From Leucobacter coleopterorum (GTDB taxonomy: Bacteria > Actinomycetota > Actinomycetes > Actinomycetales > Microbacteriaceae): 64,000 bases of DNA. Below the pieces are notes generated by a model, which saw only the letters and a list, made by a program, of their open reading frames with translations, was not told the origin of the DNA and searched no databases. The DNA lies in contig NZ_CP049933.1 of NCBI RefSeq assembly GCF_011382985.1, positions 2,976,001-3,040,000 on the forward strand. Reading direction: 5' to 3'. Position numbers and translations under genes: made by a program. Shown in pieces: positions 47,219 through 56,046 of the stretch (position 1 is the stretch's first letter; each line of letters begins with the position of its first letter).

Positions 47219-47707
47219 CTAGCGGTAGTTCACAAACTGCAGGGCAACATCGACGTCTGCCCCCTTGAGCAGCGCCATCGTTGCCTGCAGATCGTCACGG
47301 CTCTTCGAGCTGACGCGCAGCTCGTCGCCCTGAATCTGACTCTTGACCGACTTCGGACCCTCGTCACGAATCAGCTTATTTAGCTTCTTCGCGGTCGCCT
47401 GGTCAATGCCCTCCTTGAGCTTCGACTCGATGCGGTATTCCTTGCCACTCGGGTAGGGCTCGCCGGTGTCGAGCACCTTGATCGACATGCCTCGCTTAAT
47501 GAACTTGGACTGCAGCACGTCAAGCACCGCGTTCGCGCGCTCCTCCGTGTTTGCCTTGATCATAATCGTCTCGCCGCTCAGCGAGACGTCGGCACCTACG
47601 CCTTTGAAGTCATAGCGCTGCTCGACCTCTTTGCGGGCCTGGTTAATCGCGTTTTCGACCTCCATTGAGTCGACCTTGCTCACTACGTCAAAAGAAGAAT
47701 CAGCCAT
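47219..47707 (-). CDS. YajQ family nucleotide-binding protein
   Basis: A 162-residue protein with two RRM-like halves: [59 protein letters not shown] and [20 protein letters not shown]. Some family members bind cyclic di-GMP. The start is ATG 47707, favoured over the upstream ATG by the -10 box TATGGT 7 nt before it. IS110 copy 2 ends 8 bp upstream of that box. Confidence 0.92.
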   Translation of the reverse strand: MADSSFDVVSKVDSMEVENAINQARKEVEQRYDFKGVGADVSLSGETIMIKANTEERANAVLDVLQSKFIKRGMSIKVLDTGEPYPSGKEYRIESKLKEGIDQATAKKLNKLIRDEGPKSVKSQIQGDELRVSSKSRDDLQATMALLKGADVDVALQFVNYR

Positions 47708-47714
47708 GCCAATA

Positions 47715-47720
47715 ACCATA
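47715..47720 (-). promoter_or_regulatory. -10 box of yajQ (leaderless type), next to an IS end
   Basis: TATGGT ends 7 nt before ATG 47707. The -35 position (~47738-47743) lies inside IS110 copy 2, so the present promoter is an IS/chromosome hybrid. Confidence 0.5.
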
Positions 47721-47727
47721 CCCCCGC

Positions 47728-47944
47728 CCACTGACGTTGATACTGGTAATGCCCCGTTCCAGGGCTGACTCGCCCACTGACTGGCCCCGTGCCTTCAATT
47801 TGATCTGTCGTCCAGGAGCGGGGGTTACAGGACCCAGCCAGGCGAGCATGACCTCATAGGAGCCTGGTCAAGAGGCCTCTTCAACGTCCTGTCTGCCCGC
47901 CCGGCCGGTTGCCTCCCAACAGAAACCGGAAAGGCAGAACCATC
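47728..47944 (+). ncRNA. Candidate bridge RNA region of IS110 copy 2
   Basis: In IS110-subgroup elements the non-coding left end encodes the bridge RNA that pairs with target and donor DNA. This 217-nt stretch has the right position and size, several potential stems (for example CCAGGCG/ stretches near 47836 and the CGGCCGG region near 47901), and is unchanged in copy 1 (40361-40577). Loops were not modelled. Confidence 0.5.
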
Positions 47945-49165
47945 ATGACAAACATTGCTGAACCCTGCGACATCTACGCCGGGGTCGATACCCACGCCGA
48001 CACACACCACGCGGCCGTGATCGATCAGAACGGGAAACACCTCGCAGACGCGCAGTTCCCCACCACGCCCGCAGGCTATGTAGCTCTCACTGCGTTCATC
48101 CTCATGTACGGCATCCTGGTTCGTGTCGGGATCGAGGGAACCAGTTCCTACGGGGCCGGCCTTACCCGTCATCTCACCTCTTTCGGGCATCACGTCATCG
48201 AAGTGATCCGCCCGAACCGGCAACTGCGCCGTATGAGCGGAAAGTCCGACCCGATCGACGCCTACGCTGCCGCGAAGACCGCGCTCACTGAAACGAAGCA
48301 GCCCACCCCGAAATCCGGTGACGGCACGGTCGAGCAGATCCGGTACCTGTTCGCTGCCCGACGCTCAGCGATCAAAGCGCGCACTGCCGCGCAAGTACAA
48401 CTGAAATCACTCCTCGTGACCGCACCCTCGCTTCTGCGTGAACGGTTCCGTAACGTGACCGATGCAGCCCTCGTCGCTGACCTCGCAGACTTTGATATCC
48501 GCCCCTACCCCGAGCATCAAGGCATCGTGATCGCACTGCGAGCACTGGCACGCAGACACCGCTATATCTCGACTGAAATACACACCCTGGATCAAGAACT
48601 CGAAACCCTCACGAAGCACACCAACCCGGCTCTGACCGCAGCGCACGGGGTCGGAACAGTCACTGCCGCGCAGCTCCTCATCACTGCAGGCGATAACTCC
48701 GACCGGCTCCGCTCAGAAGCCGCGTTCGCGGCGCTCTGCGGAGTGAGCCCGATCCCCGCGTCCTCGGGCAAAACAACCAGGCACCGGCTCAACCGGGGCG
48801 GAGACCGGCACGCAAACTCCGCACTTCACCGGATCGCGCTCGTACGGATGAGTCACGAGCCGCGCACGAGAGCATATGTCGAGAAGAAACGCGCGGAAGG
48901 GAGAAACAACAAAGAAATCATCAGGTGTTTGAAGCGAGCGATTGCGCGCGAGGTGTTCACACTCCTCACGAAGAATGTTGAGGTGCCTCGCGTGGATGAT
49001 CTTCGGCCATTCAGGCAAGCGCTGGGGATCACTCTGCAGCAGGTCGCGGAACATTTCAATGTATGGCTGACCAAAATCTCACGCCTTGAGCGTGGCCTCA
49101 CGCGTGATGATCAACTCGCTCAGGCATATCGGGAATGGCTCGAAACAAGCGCGCCTAAGAGTTGA
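47945..49165 (+). CDS. IS110 family transposase, intact, with C-terminal HTH
   Basis: A 406-residue transposase. The N-terminal RuvC-like DEDD domain has D15 in YAGVDTHADTHHAAV, the glutamate of VGIEGTSSYGAGL and the aspartates of KSDPIDAYAAAK. The Tnp domain has HGVGTVTAAQLL and the serine-bearing CGVSPIPASSGKTTRHRLNR. The last ~55 residues (LRPFRQALGITLQQVAEHF, KISRLERGLTRDD) read as a Cro/C1-type helix-turn-helix. GGAAAGG lies upstream of the ATG at 47945, preferred over the longer frame from 47909. Confidence 0.93.
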   Translation: MTNIAEPCDIYAGVDTHADTHHAAVIDQNGKHLADAQFPTTPAGYVALTAFILMYGILVRVGIEGTSSYGAGLTRHLTSFGHHVIEVIRPNRQLRRMSGKSDPIDAYAAAKTALTETKQPTPKSGDGTVEQIRYLFAARRSAIKARTAAQVQLKSLLVTAPSLLRERFRNVTDAALVADLADFDIRPYPEHQGIVIALRALARRHRYISTEIHTLDQELETLTKHTNPALTAAHGVGTVTAAQLLITAGDNSDRLRSEAAFAALCGVSPIPASSGKTTRHRLNRGGDRHANSALHRIALVRMSHEPRTRAYVEKKRAEGRNNKEIIRCLKRAIAREVFTLLTKNVEVPRVDDLRPFRQALGITLQQVAEHFNVWLTKISRLERGLTRDDQLAQAYREWLETSAPKS

Positions 49166-49240
49166 CAACAATAGGAGCATCATCAGGCGGTAGCGGCCGT
49201 TGCTGGCGGTGATCCCGAACGACCATTGAAACATTTTGCA

Positions 49241-49251
49241 ATGTGTCACAT
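49241..49251. promoter_or_regulatory. Palindrome upstream of the symporter promoter
   Basis: ATGTG-T-CACAT, a perfect small palindrome 20 nt before a TATGCT -10 box (49272-49277). It may bind a regulator; a CRP/GlxR-type site is conceivable but the half-site spacing does not fit well. Confidence 0.3.
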
Positions 49252-49350
49252 AACAGGAGTGAATAGTTTGCTATGCTCTTCGACGGTCGGGCATTCCGCT
49301 CACAAGCACAATGACCCACACTCCCGTTTTCTCACATCGAAAGGACCACC

Positions 49351-50779
49351 GTGTCGACAAGCACAGCGCCGCAGACCAAGCGCAGCCTTCCTCAGTGGAT
49401 GACCTCGTTCGGTTGGCAGATCCTCGCGGCCCTGGTTCTTGGCCTCGCGCTCGGTGCGCTGGCCCTCGCCATTGGACCAGACGCTGCAGACAACCCGAAC
49501 GGCCTCCAGGCAACACTGGACACGATCGGCAGCAGCTACGTTTCGCTGCTGCGCGCCGCCGTCGTGCCGCTCATCTTCACGGCGATCGTGTCGAGCATCG
49601 TTGGGCTGCGAAAGGTAACCAACGCGGCACGGCTCGCTGGCCAAACGCTGCTGTGGTTCGGGATCACCGCGCTCATCGCGGTTACCATCGGCATCGCGCT
49701 CGGTGTGACGCTGCAGCCGGGGGCATCCGCTGCGGGAGACTCTGCATTGAAGCCCGCTGATCCCTACGCCGTTGGCACCTGGTGGAACTTCTTGATCGGG
49801 CTCGTTCCCACAAACTTCTTGGGCCTGAACGTGAGCGCCTCGTTTGACGCAGATGCGGCATCGGTCTCGGCGAACGCAAGCTTTAACGTGTTGCAGGTCA
49901 TCGTGATCTCGGTCGCGATCGGCATCGCCGCGCTGAAGCTGGGCCAGAAGGCTGAGCCGTTCATTCGCCTCACCGAGTCAGCCCTCGCCATCATTCAGAA
50001 GGTGCTGTGGTGGATCATTCGTATCGCACCACTCGGCACCCTCGGCCTGATCGGTAACGCCGTCGCGGAGTACGGCTGGAACAAGATGGGATCACTCACG
50101 TGGTTCGTCGCGGTGCTGTACATCGGCCTCGCGCTTGTGCTGTTCGGGGTTTATCCCGCGCTCATCAAGGCGAACGGACTCTCGGTGCGCCAGTACTTCT
50201 CGGGCGTGTGGCCCGCGGTGCAGCTCGCGTTTGTGAGCCGCTCCTCGATCGGCACATTGCCGCTCACCGAGCGGGTTACCGAGCGCAACCTTGGTGTTCC
50301 CGCAGCTACGCGTCGTTTGCGGTGCCGCTGGGCGCGACCACCAAGATGGACGGCTGCGCCGCCGTGTACCCCGCCGTTGCCGCGATCTTCATCGCTCAGT
50401 TCTTCGGGATCGAGCTGACGCTCGTGCAGTACCTGCTCATCGCACTCGTTTCGGTTGTTGGCTCTGCCGCGACCGCTGGCACCACCGGCGCGACCGTGAT
50501 GCTCACGCTGACGCTCTCAACACTTGGCCTGCCGCTTGAGGGTGTGGGCCTGCTGCTCGCCGTTGATCCGATCATCGATATGGGGCGCACCGCTGTCAAC
50601 GTGGCCGGCCAGGCACTCGTGCCGACCATCGTGGCGAAGCGCGAGGGGATCCTGGTGCTGGATCGCTACAACGCACCGCGCCAGGGGCTGGCCTTCGACA
50701 ACGGCGACGACGCGGATGCGCCCGGCTCGGGGCTGAGGCGGGCGACGCCCGGGATCCCGAGCCGGCCGTGAAGGCGTAG
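49351..50779 (+). CDS. Dicarboxylate/amino acid:cation symporter (DAACS), frameshifted
   Basis: A GltP/DctA-like sodium- or proton-coupled carrier, 476 residues when restored. The first frame covers helices 1-6 and HP1 (VVPLIFTAIVSSIVGLRK, SRSSIGTLPLTERV). The second covers SYASFAVPLGATTKMDGCA, helix 7-8 with the TTG.T loop (GTTGATVM) and DPIIDMGRTAVNVAGQ. One extra C at 50299-50301 joins them (LGVPRSYASF). A second undercall at 50729-50732 would give the tail DPEPAVKA ending at 50779 instead of the stop at 50771. The GTG start follows an AAAGGA site. Confidence 0.88.
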
Positions 50780-50968
50780 CTGCGGGCACAGTACCCCGCC
50801 ACCAAGGTCGCCCGGTCGCGCCCGCGCCCGGTCACTCCGGTAGGAGACGGCACTTCTGAAGGATGGATTCGTTCGAATCGGCCCTGCGGGAGTGCCATTT
50901 CCTTTTGTAGTGACAGGGCCGAGTGCGGCGTACCCTGTAGACAGCACGACAACAGCAGGGAGCACACA

Positions 50969-51385
50969 ATGAAGTACATGCTAATTATGCGAGCGACCGA
51001 CGAGGCTCTCGCGGCCTCGAAAGAGATTCCCTTTGAAGAGATGATCGCCACGATGGGGCACTACAACGAAGAACTCGTGAACGCCGGCGTGATGGCCGGC
51101 GGCGACGGACTCACCGAACCAGAAGAGGGGTTCGTTGTAGATTTTGCGGCGGATCCGCCCAGCGTCACCGAGGGAGCCTACGGAGCAACCGAGTCACTGT
51201 TCAACGGCTTCTGGATGCTCGAGGTCGCCTCACGCGAAGAGGCAATGGAGTGGGCGAAGAAGTGCCCGCTCGGCCCGGGGTCAAAGCTCGAGGTCAGACG
51301 CATTCACGGCGTTGAGGACTTCCCACAAGATAACGAGTGGGTGCAGAAGGAAAAGGAGTGGATCGAGCAGGCTGAGAAGGCATAA
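50969..51385 (+). CDS. YciI family protein
   Basis: A 138-residue dimeric alpha/beta-barrel-type protein of the YciI/YCII group (MKYMLIMRATDEA, EEMIATMGHYNEELVNAGVM, TESLFNGFWMLEVASREEAM, RRIHGVEDFP). Such proteins are often encoded with ECF sigma factors, but none is here. The biochemical role is not established. A GGGAG site precedes the ATG. Confidence 0.9.
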   Translation: MKYMLIMRATDEALAASKEIPFEEMIATMGHYNEELVNAGVMAGGDGLTEPEEGFVVDFAADPPSVTEGAYGATESLFNGFWMLEVASREEAMEWAKKCPLGPGSKLEVRRIHGVEDFPQDNEWVQKEKEWIEQAEKA

Positions 51386-51392
51386 GCACGGC

Positions 51393-51484
51393 CATTCTGC
51401 GTACGTGAAATGCTGAGGCGAAAACACGAGGCCTTTTTACGCATTTCGCACTGGGGCCACGGCCCCAGTGCGAGTCGCAGAATG
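51393..51484. terminator. Multi-stem structure between convergent genes
   Basis: Three pairings can be seen: outer CATTCTGCG/CGCAGAATG (51393-51401 with 51476-51484), GTGAAATGC/GCATTTCGC (51405-51413 with 51441-51449) and a perfect 12-bp hairpin CGCACTGGGGCC/GGCCCCAGTGCG (51447-51458 with 51461-51472). The 12-bp hairpin alone would serve as a bidirectional terminator. Confidence 0.7.
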
Positions 51485-51491
51485 ACAAAGG

Positions 51492-52202
51492 TTACCTCAC
51501 CGAGGCCCGCCGCATCGCTAACCAGGTGACGAACAGCGCGACCACAATCACCACGATTGCGGTGAGCGCCACCCCGAGTCCGGTGATGCCGGCGAAGATC
51601 GACCCAAGATTGGGAGCGAGGATCAGGATCGTCACCGCGAGCAATAGCCCGATGCCACCTCCAACAACCGCCGGGCCCTTCGCACCGAAGCGCACCCAGA
51701 TGGCTCCGAAGAACCCACCAATGGTCAGGCAAAACATTACGCCGAGGAACACTGTCGCCGCGAGAATCAGCGGATTACCTGCGCCCAGCGCATTGACGTC
51801 AAGCACGTACACCGACATGAACCAGTGGTTGGTGGCGACCTCAAGACCGAGCAGGATCAAGAGCACCAAGGTAATGTAAGCCGCTTGCAGAGCATTCGCG
51901 AGCATGGTGCCCAGCACAAAATTGCGCCGTGTGGCGCCGAGCGCGAGCCCGAAGGGATAGGTGGTCGCCACGGCCTGAACCCCGTAGTAGATAAGGAAGC
52001 CGGGCAGCGACCAGACGATGCCGCTGTTCCAACGGGCACCTTCGACGTAGGTGGCCATATCAGCGCCCGCACCACTGCGCTGAATCGCAAGTGCAATGAT
52101 CATACTCACCACCATCACAAGGCCAACAATGCTGAGTGGTGCGACAACAAAGGTGCTGAGTTTGTTGAGGTGCAGTCGCGTCACCTTCAGTGTGCGGTTC
52201 AT
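51492..52202 (-). CDS. ABC transporter membrane subunit (ABC-2/YtrC-like)
   Basis: A 236-residue polytopic protein with six hydrophobic segments and no enzymatic motif. Its start overlaps the end of the ABC ATPase gene by 4 nt, and a GntR gene precedes that, the arrangement of YtrA-regulated ABC systems that respond to cell-wall antibiotics. It is probably the permease of that transporter. Confidence 0.85.
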   Translation of the reverse strand: MNRTLKVTRLHLNKLSTFVVAPLSIVGLVMVVSMIIALAIQRSGAGADMATYVEGARWNSGIVWSLPGFLIYYGVQAVATTYPFGLALGATRRNFVLGTMLANALQAAYITLVLLILLGLEVATNHWFMSVYVLDVNALGAGNPLILAATVFLGVMFCLTIGGFFGAIWVRFGAKGPAVVGGGIGLLLAVTILILAPNLGSIFAGITGLGVALTAIVVIVVALFVTWLAMRRASVR

Positions 52203-53142
52203 GCTGCGCTCCGTTCAGTGCGCGACGCTCCCCGCGCCGCTGTTTCCGCTGTGTCGTTTTCAGCTGCCGTGTCACCAACTCCGTAAGCGGCAACGAGGTC
52301 TTGCAGAGACACCGGGGTGATCTCAAGGCCGACGGCCTCGGCTGCGACTCGATCCTCGGCCAGTGGTTTCTCACCCACAACCGCGGTCGCAAGCCCACCG
52401 ATGCCACGCTTTGAAAGCACCTTGCGCCCGGCCACGAAGGTTTGGAGAGCTGCCGCCCTGCCAGCAATTTGGAAGGCGCTGCCGCGAAGCGCGTCAACCT
52501 CCTCGTGATGCACCACTCGACCCTGCTCAAGCACGATAACGCGCTCAAGCAAACGATCCATCTCGTCGATGAGGTGTGTCGAGAGGATGATCGTGCGCGG
52601 GTGCTCGGCATAATCGCGGAGCAGTTCGTCGTAGAAGATGCCGCGGGCGGTCGCGTCGAGGCCCAGGTACGGCTCATCGAAGAACGTGATCGGCGAGCGC
52701 GAGGCGAGCCCCAGCACAATGCCGAGGGCCGACAGCTGACCGCGCGAGAACTTCTTCACGACAGGTTTGCTCGGGATCCGGAACGCCTTGATCAGCCGAT
52801 CCGCGGTGGCCTGATCCCAGTTCGGGTAGAAGATGGCCGCCGCTCGCACCGCGTGCTTCAGTTTGTAGTCGTCGGGGTAGCGCTGGTTGTCGCGCACGAA
52901 ACACATTTGCTCGATGATCTCGGCGCGCTCGAACGGCTCCCGGCCGTTGATGCGCACGGTGCCAGAGCTGGGCTGATCCTGCGCTGTCACGAGCGACATG
53001 AACGTGGTCTTTCCCGCACCGTTGCGGCCAAGCAGCCCCGTAATGGTGTTTGCGTGGACTTCGAGCGTGACGTTGTCGAGCGCCGTCGCGCCCCGAACCT
53101 GCGAGTGAGACCGCGAGTCTCTATGGCAATCTGGGTGGTCAT
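52199..53142 (-). CDS. ABC transporter ATP-binding protein (YtrB-like), frameshifted near the N-terminus
   Basis: A 314-residue ATPase. Walker A GLLGRNGAGKTT, Walker B FFDEPYLGLD and the H-loop STHLIDE are normal; the signature is FSRGQ instead of LSGGQ, as in YtrB-type ATPases. ATG 53142 overlaps the GntR stop (ATGA) and encodes the expected start MTTQIAIETRGLTRRFG. One extra base in the run at 53091-53094 joins it to GATALDNVTLEV. The intact open frame from 53161 has an unnatural N-terminus. The C-terminal extension (~230-314) is of unknown role. Confidence 0.88.
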
Positions 53143-53498
53143 TGTTTCGTTTCTTTCTCAATAAGTCGAATGATGTCTGCCGCGGTGAGCCCGAGCACTT
53201 GAGCCTCAGCGAGCAGCGGTTTCACGTAGCTCTCCGTGAGGCCCTGCTGCCTGTCGGCGGCGATGCGCTGTCTCGCTCCCTCCGAGACAAACATGCCGAT
53301 GCCGCGTTTTTTAAAGAGGATTTCCTCGTCAACCAGAAGGTTGAGTGCCTTCCCCGCCGTCGCGGGGTTGATGCGCATGTGCGCGGCGAGCTCGTTGGTT
53401 GAGGGAACCTGCTCCCCCTCCGCGTACGTGCCCCGCAAGATATCGCTTGCGAGCTGATCTGCGAGCTGAAGGAAGATCGGGCGTGTGTCGTCGAACAC
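53139..53498 (-). CDS. GntR family (YtrA subfamily) transcriptional regulator
   Basis: A 119-residue regulator with an N-terminal winged helix (PIFLQLADQLASDILRGTYA, PSTNELAAHMRINPATAGKAL) and a short C-terminal tail, the size of the YtrA subfamily. It starts with GTG 53498 after GAGGTAGGGA. A perfect palindromic operator lies 25 nt upstream, so autoregulation of the GntR-ATPase-permease operon is likely. Confidence 0.92.
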   Translation of the reverse strand: MFDDTRPIFLQLADQLASDILRGTYAEGEQVPSTNELAAHMRINPATAGKALNLLVDEEILFKKRGIGMFVSEGARQRIAADRQQGLTESYVKPLLAEAQVLGLTAADIIRLIEKETKQ

Positions 53499-53522
53499 TC
53501 CCTACCTCACTTTCGGTTCTTT

Positions 53523-53546
53523 GGTTAGTTACTCCACCAACTAACC
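53523..53546. promoter_or_regulatory. Palindromic operator of the GntR/ABC operon
   Basis: GGTTAGTT-N8-AACTAACC, with perfect 8-bp arms, is placed between the probable promoter and the GTG start of the GntR gene. The form matches operators of YtrA-type regulators. Confidence 0.75.
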
Positions 53547-53692
53547 TACGCACCATGAAAGTCGTTGTCAAGCGCATGCCCACCGCTTAGGAAGGAATTA
53601 GCACTAAAAAGGAGCATTTCGCACGAAGCTCTCCCGCATGGGGGCCATCTCCTTCTCTAAGTGATAGCGCAGCTTCATGCGGCCCAGTCACC

Positions 53693-54028
53693 TCACTGAA
53701 AAACAGTCATGAGCACAAGCGAGTCCGCGCCATCAATCAAGTACACGCGCGAGGAATACCCGTCCGTCGAGAACTTGGCGTCGAGTTCAGGGGACCCAAA
53801 CACTGCTCCGTCTGGAATCACGGCGCGCAACGGTTCAGACAGCCCCGCAATTACCTCGACCGGCTGCACCTCCGCTGCGCTCCTCAAGGCCTGCGCCTCA
53901 TGTTCTCGCACTTGAGCGAGCTGCCGAGGCATCGGTGCACAAGAAGCGAGCATGCGCCCAAGGGCGACGACTGCGACCGGCCTGATAAAAACACGTCGTT
54001 TTGCCCGCTCAAAACGGCCCTCGTTCAC
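53693..54028 (-). CDS. Putative small lipoprotein, function unknown
   Basis: From GTG 54028 a 111-residue protein is encoded with a basic start (ERAKRRVFIRP), a hydrophobic stretch (VAVVALGRMLASC) ending in a lipobox-like LASC, and a domain ending AVIPDGAVFGSPELDAKF and VYLIDGADSLVLMTVFQ. The arginine inside the hydrophobic part is unusual. The open frame runs to 54067, so the start is uncertain. It lies in the same direction as the two-component genes. Confidence 0.5.
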   Translation of the reverse strand: MNEGRFERAKRRVFIRPVAVVALGRMLASCAPMPRQLAQVREHEAQALRSAAEVQPVEVIAGLSEPLRAVIPDGAVFGSPELDAKFSTDGYSSRVYLIDGADSLVLMTVFQ

Positions 54029-54074
54029 GAACCAGCCGCTCTCTGCCACACTCAATCTAACCAGCACTCGGGTA

Positions 54075-54698
54075 CTAGTTCAGGATCCCAAGCTCCATCG
54101 CGCGGGTCACCGCGCGAGTGCGGTCACCCACATTGAGCTTTTCAAAGACGTGGATCAGGTGCGTTTTAACGGTCGATTCACCAATAAACAGGCGCTCCGC
54201 AATCGCCGGGTTGCTGAGGCCCGCCGCGACGAGAGCGAGGATCTCGTGTTCGCGCGGGGTCAGCTCGGGCGCTGCCTTGCGCGGGGTTGAGGCCCGCGCC
54301 ACCAACTGCGCCGCGATCGAGGGCGCCAGCACCGTCTGGCCAGCAGCAACCGCGCGCACCCCTGCGGCAAGCTCTTCAGCTGGAGCCGCCTTCACGAGGT
54401 AGCCACTCGCACCAGCCTCAATCGCGGCGAGAATTTGGTCGTCGTCTTCGTAGGTCGTGAACACCAGTACCCGCGGTCCATCAAGCCGGACGATTCTGCC
54501 GGTCGCCTCTACACCGCCAATGCCGGGCATGCGGAGATCCATGAGCACAACAGCGGGTTCAAGCTCAGTCGCCAGGGAGACCGCTTCCTCGCCAGAGGCA
54601 GCCTCACCCACCACCTCAACATCAGATTCAGTGTCGAGCAGCCCAACGATTCCTGCACGCACAATGGGATGATCGTCGACAACCAACACCCGAATCAC
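54075..54698 (-). CDS. NarL/LuxR-type response regulator
   Basis: A 207-residue regulator. The receiver domain has D8-D9, phospho-acceptor D54 in VVLMDLRMPG and the lysine of YLVKA. The C-terminal LuxR HTH is LTPREHEILALVAAGLSNPA, ESTVKTHLIHVFEKLNVGDR. It overlaps its kinase gene by 4 nt. Two ABC genes lie upstream on the same strand, suggesting control of that exporter. Confidence 0.95.
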   Translation of the reverse strand: MIRVLVVDDHPIVRAGIVGLLDTESDVEVVGEAASGEEAVSLATELEPAVVLMDLRMPGIGGVEATGRIVRLDGPRVLVFTTYEDDDQILAAIEAGASGYLVKAAPAEELAAGVRAVAAGQTVLAPSIAAQLVARASTPRKAAPELTPREHEILALVAAGLSNPAIAERLFIGESTVKTHLIHVFEKLNVGDRTRAVTRAMELGILN

Positions 54699-56011
54699 AG
54701 TAATCCTCCTTTGTCGGCGACGCCATCGGTCCCGAGAACAGCAACGAACGGCAACCTAACCTCAAGTGTGGCGCCACCCCGCACCCCCGCACCAAATCGC
54801 ACCTCGCCTCCGGCCGCACGCAGACGATCTCCCAGCCCGGTGAGGCCAAACCCCAAGGCGCCTGACGTCCCCTGGCCAGGACCAACGCCGTTGTCTTCAA
54901 CCCGCAGCATCGCAACGTGCCCGCCATGAGCGCCTACCTCACTATCGAGCACCACCCGAACGGCAGTGGCCCGCGCGTGCTTTCGTGCGTTCGCGAGCCC
55001 CTCCTGCACAGCACGAAGCAGGATCACCTGCTGCTCACGGTCGAGGGGCAGGATTTCGAGCGAGCACACAACGTCAAGACCAGTATCGGCGCGCAATCGT
55101 GCCGCCACTCGCTCAATCGCGGCTTCAAGACCACCATCACCGAGGGGTTGGGTAGTGGCGACCAGGGCTCTGGCCTCGGTCAGCGACTCAAGCGCCGCGG
55201 AGTGCACACGGCTCAGCCGATCCTGCACCAACCCCGCGTCGCCCGCGGAAAGCGCACGCTCCGCCTGCTCGCTCAACATGACGAGACCTGTGAGGGTCTG
55301 GGTGAGCGTGTCGTGCAGTTCGCGGGAGAGCCTCTCGCGCTCTGCAGAAACGCCGGCCTCTTTCGAGAGCACGGCAACCTCGTGCTGGGTAGCCTGCAGC
55401 TTCTCTGCGAGTCGACGCTGGGCCTCGCCGCGCTCATAGATTCGAGTAATCCAGGTGCCCATGACAACCGCAAACACAAATGAGGCAACACCAACTCCCA
55501 CCGCGACCCAAAGAGCATTTGGCACGCCGAGTCGCACGTATGAGACAGCGGAGCCAATTCCCACCAAGGTTGAAAGTACCGCACAAGCCACCACTGCTTG
55601 GCGATACTGCTCCAGGATCGACCACACCATCGGATAGGCCAAAAATTGCACGGTTGCGAAGCTTGGATTCACGGTGGCGGCAGCACCAAGCAACAGAATC
55701 CACAGCACCAAAAACACCAGGTCTCGTGGCAACGGTGGCTCTGGACAGGCAAGCGTTGTGCGCCTAACAGCCGCCCTACCCAGGGTGAGATAAAGCAGTG
55801 CAAACGCAAGAATCACACCGATTGAGATCGTCGCATTGTTCACCCCGGCCGTGGTGTCTGCGGTTCCCCAGTCGACGGCTCCAATTGAGCCGGGCACCAT
55901 CATCACACCCAACCCGACAACGACGCCCAGGTCCCACCACCGAGTTGGCCAACGCTGATGGGTATCGCCGTCAGCCAACGTAATGTCAGCGCCAGATGCC
56001 GTGTTACTCAT
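54695..56011 (-). CDS. NarX/DesK-type sensor histidine kinase
   Basis: A 438-residue kinase with six or seven N-terminal transmembrane helices and no large extracellular domain, a short coiled coil, a HisKA_3 domain with the phospho-accepting histidine in LSRELHDTLTQTLTG, and an HATPase domain (EGLANARKHARA, VEDNGVGPG, GFGLTGLGDRL). This intramembrane-sensing form often monitors cell-envelope stress. Partner of the downstream response regulator. Confidence 0.94.
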   Translation of the reverse strand: MSNTASGADITLADGDTHQRWPTRWWDLGVVVGLGVMMVPGSIGAVDWGTADTTAGVNNATISIGVILAFALLYLTLGRAAVRRTTLACPEPPLPRDLVFLVLWILLLGAAATVNPSFATVQFLAYPMVWSILEQYRQAVVACAVLSTLVGIGSAVSYVRLGVPNALWVAVGVGVASFVFAVVMGTWITRIYERGEAQRRLAEKLQATQHEVAVLSKEAGVSAERERLSRELHDTLTQTLTGLVMLSEQAERALSAGDAGLVQDRLSRVHSAALESLTEARALVATTQPLGDGGLEAAIERVAARLRADTGLDVVCSLEILPLDREQQVILLRAVQEGLANARKHARATAVRVVLDSEVGAHGGHVAMLRVEDNGVGPGQGTSGALGFGLTGLGDRLRAAGGEVRFGAGVRGGATLEVRLPFVAVLGTDGVADKGGLL

Positions 56012-56046
56012 GGTTTAACCCTTCCATACGCCACCGACAGCTACGG

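Larger units (their letters stand above)
47728..49182 (+). mobile_element. IS110-family insertion sequence, copy 2 (intact)
   Basis: A 1455-bp element, identical to 40361-41814 apart from one base. It holds one intact transposase gene, a 217-nt left end and a 17-nt right end. It is in the same orientation as copy 1, 5.9 kb away. Different flanks (left TACCCCCGCC here, ATCGCGAG at copy 1) show independent sites or a rearrangement. Confidence 0.92.

Noticed and set aside
40361-49182. Composite transposon formed by the two IS110 copies
   Set aside because: The 5.9 kb between them holds chromosomal core genes (purA, yajQ, yigZ), and IS110 elements do not usually form composite transposons.
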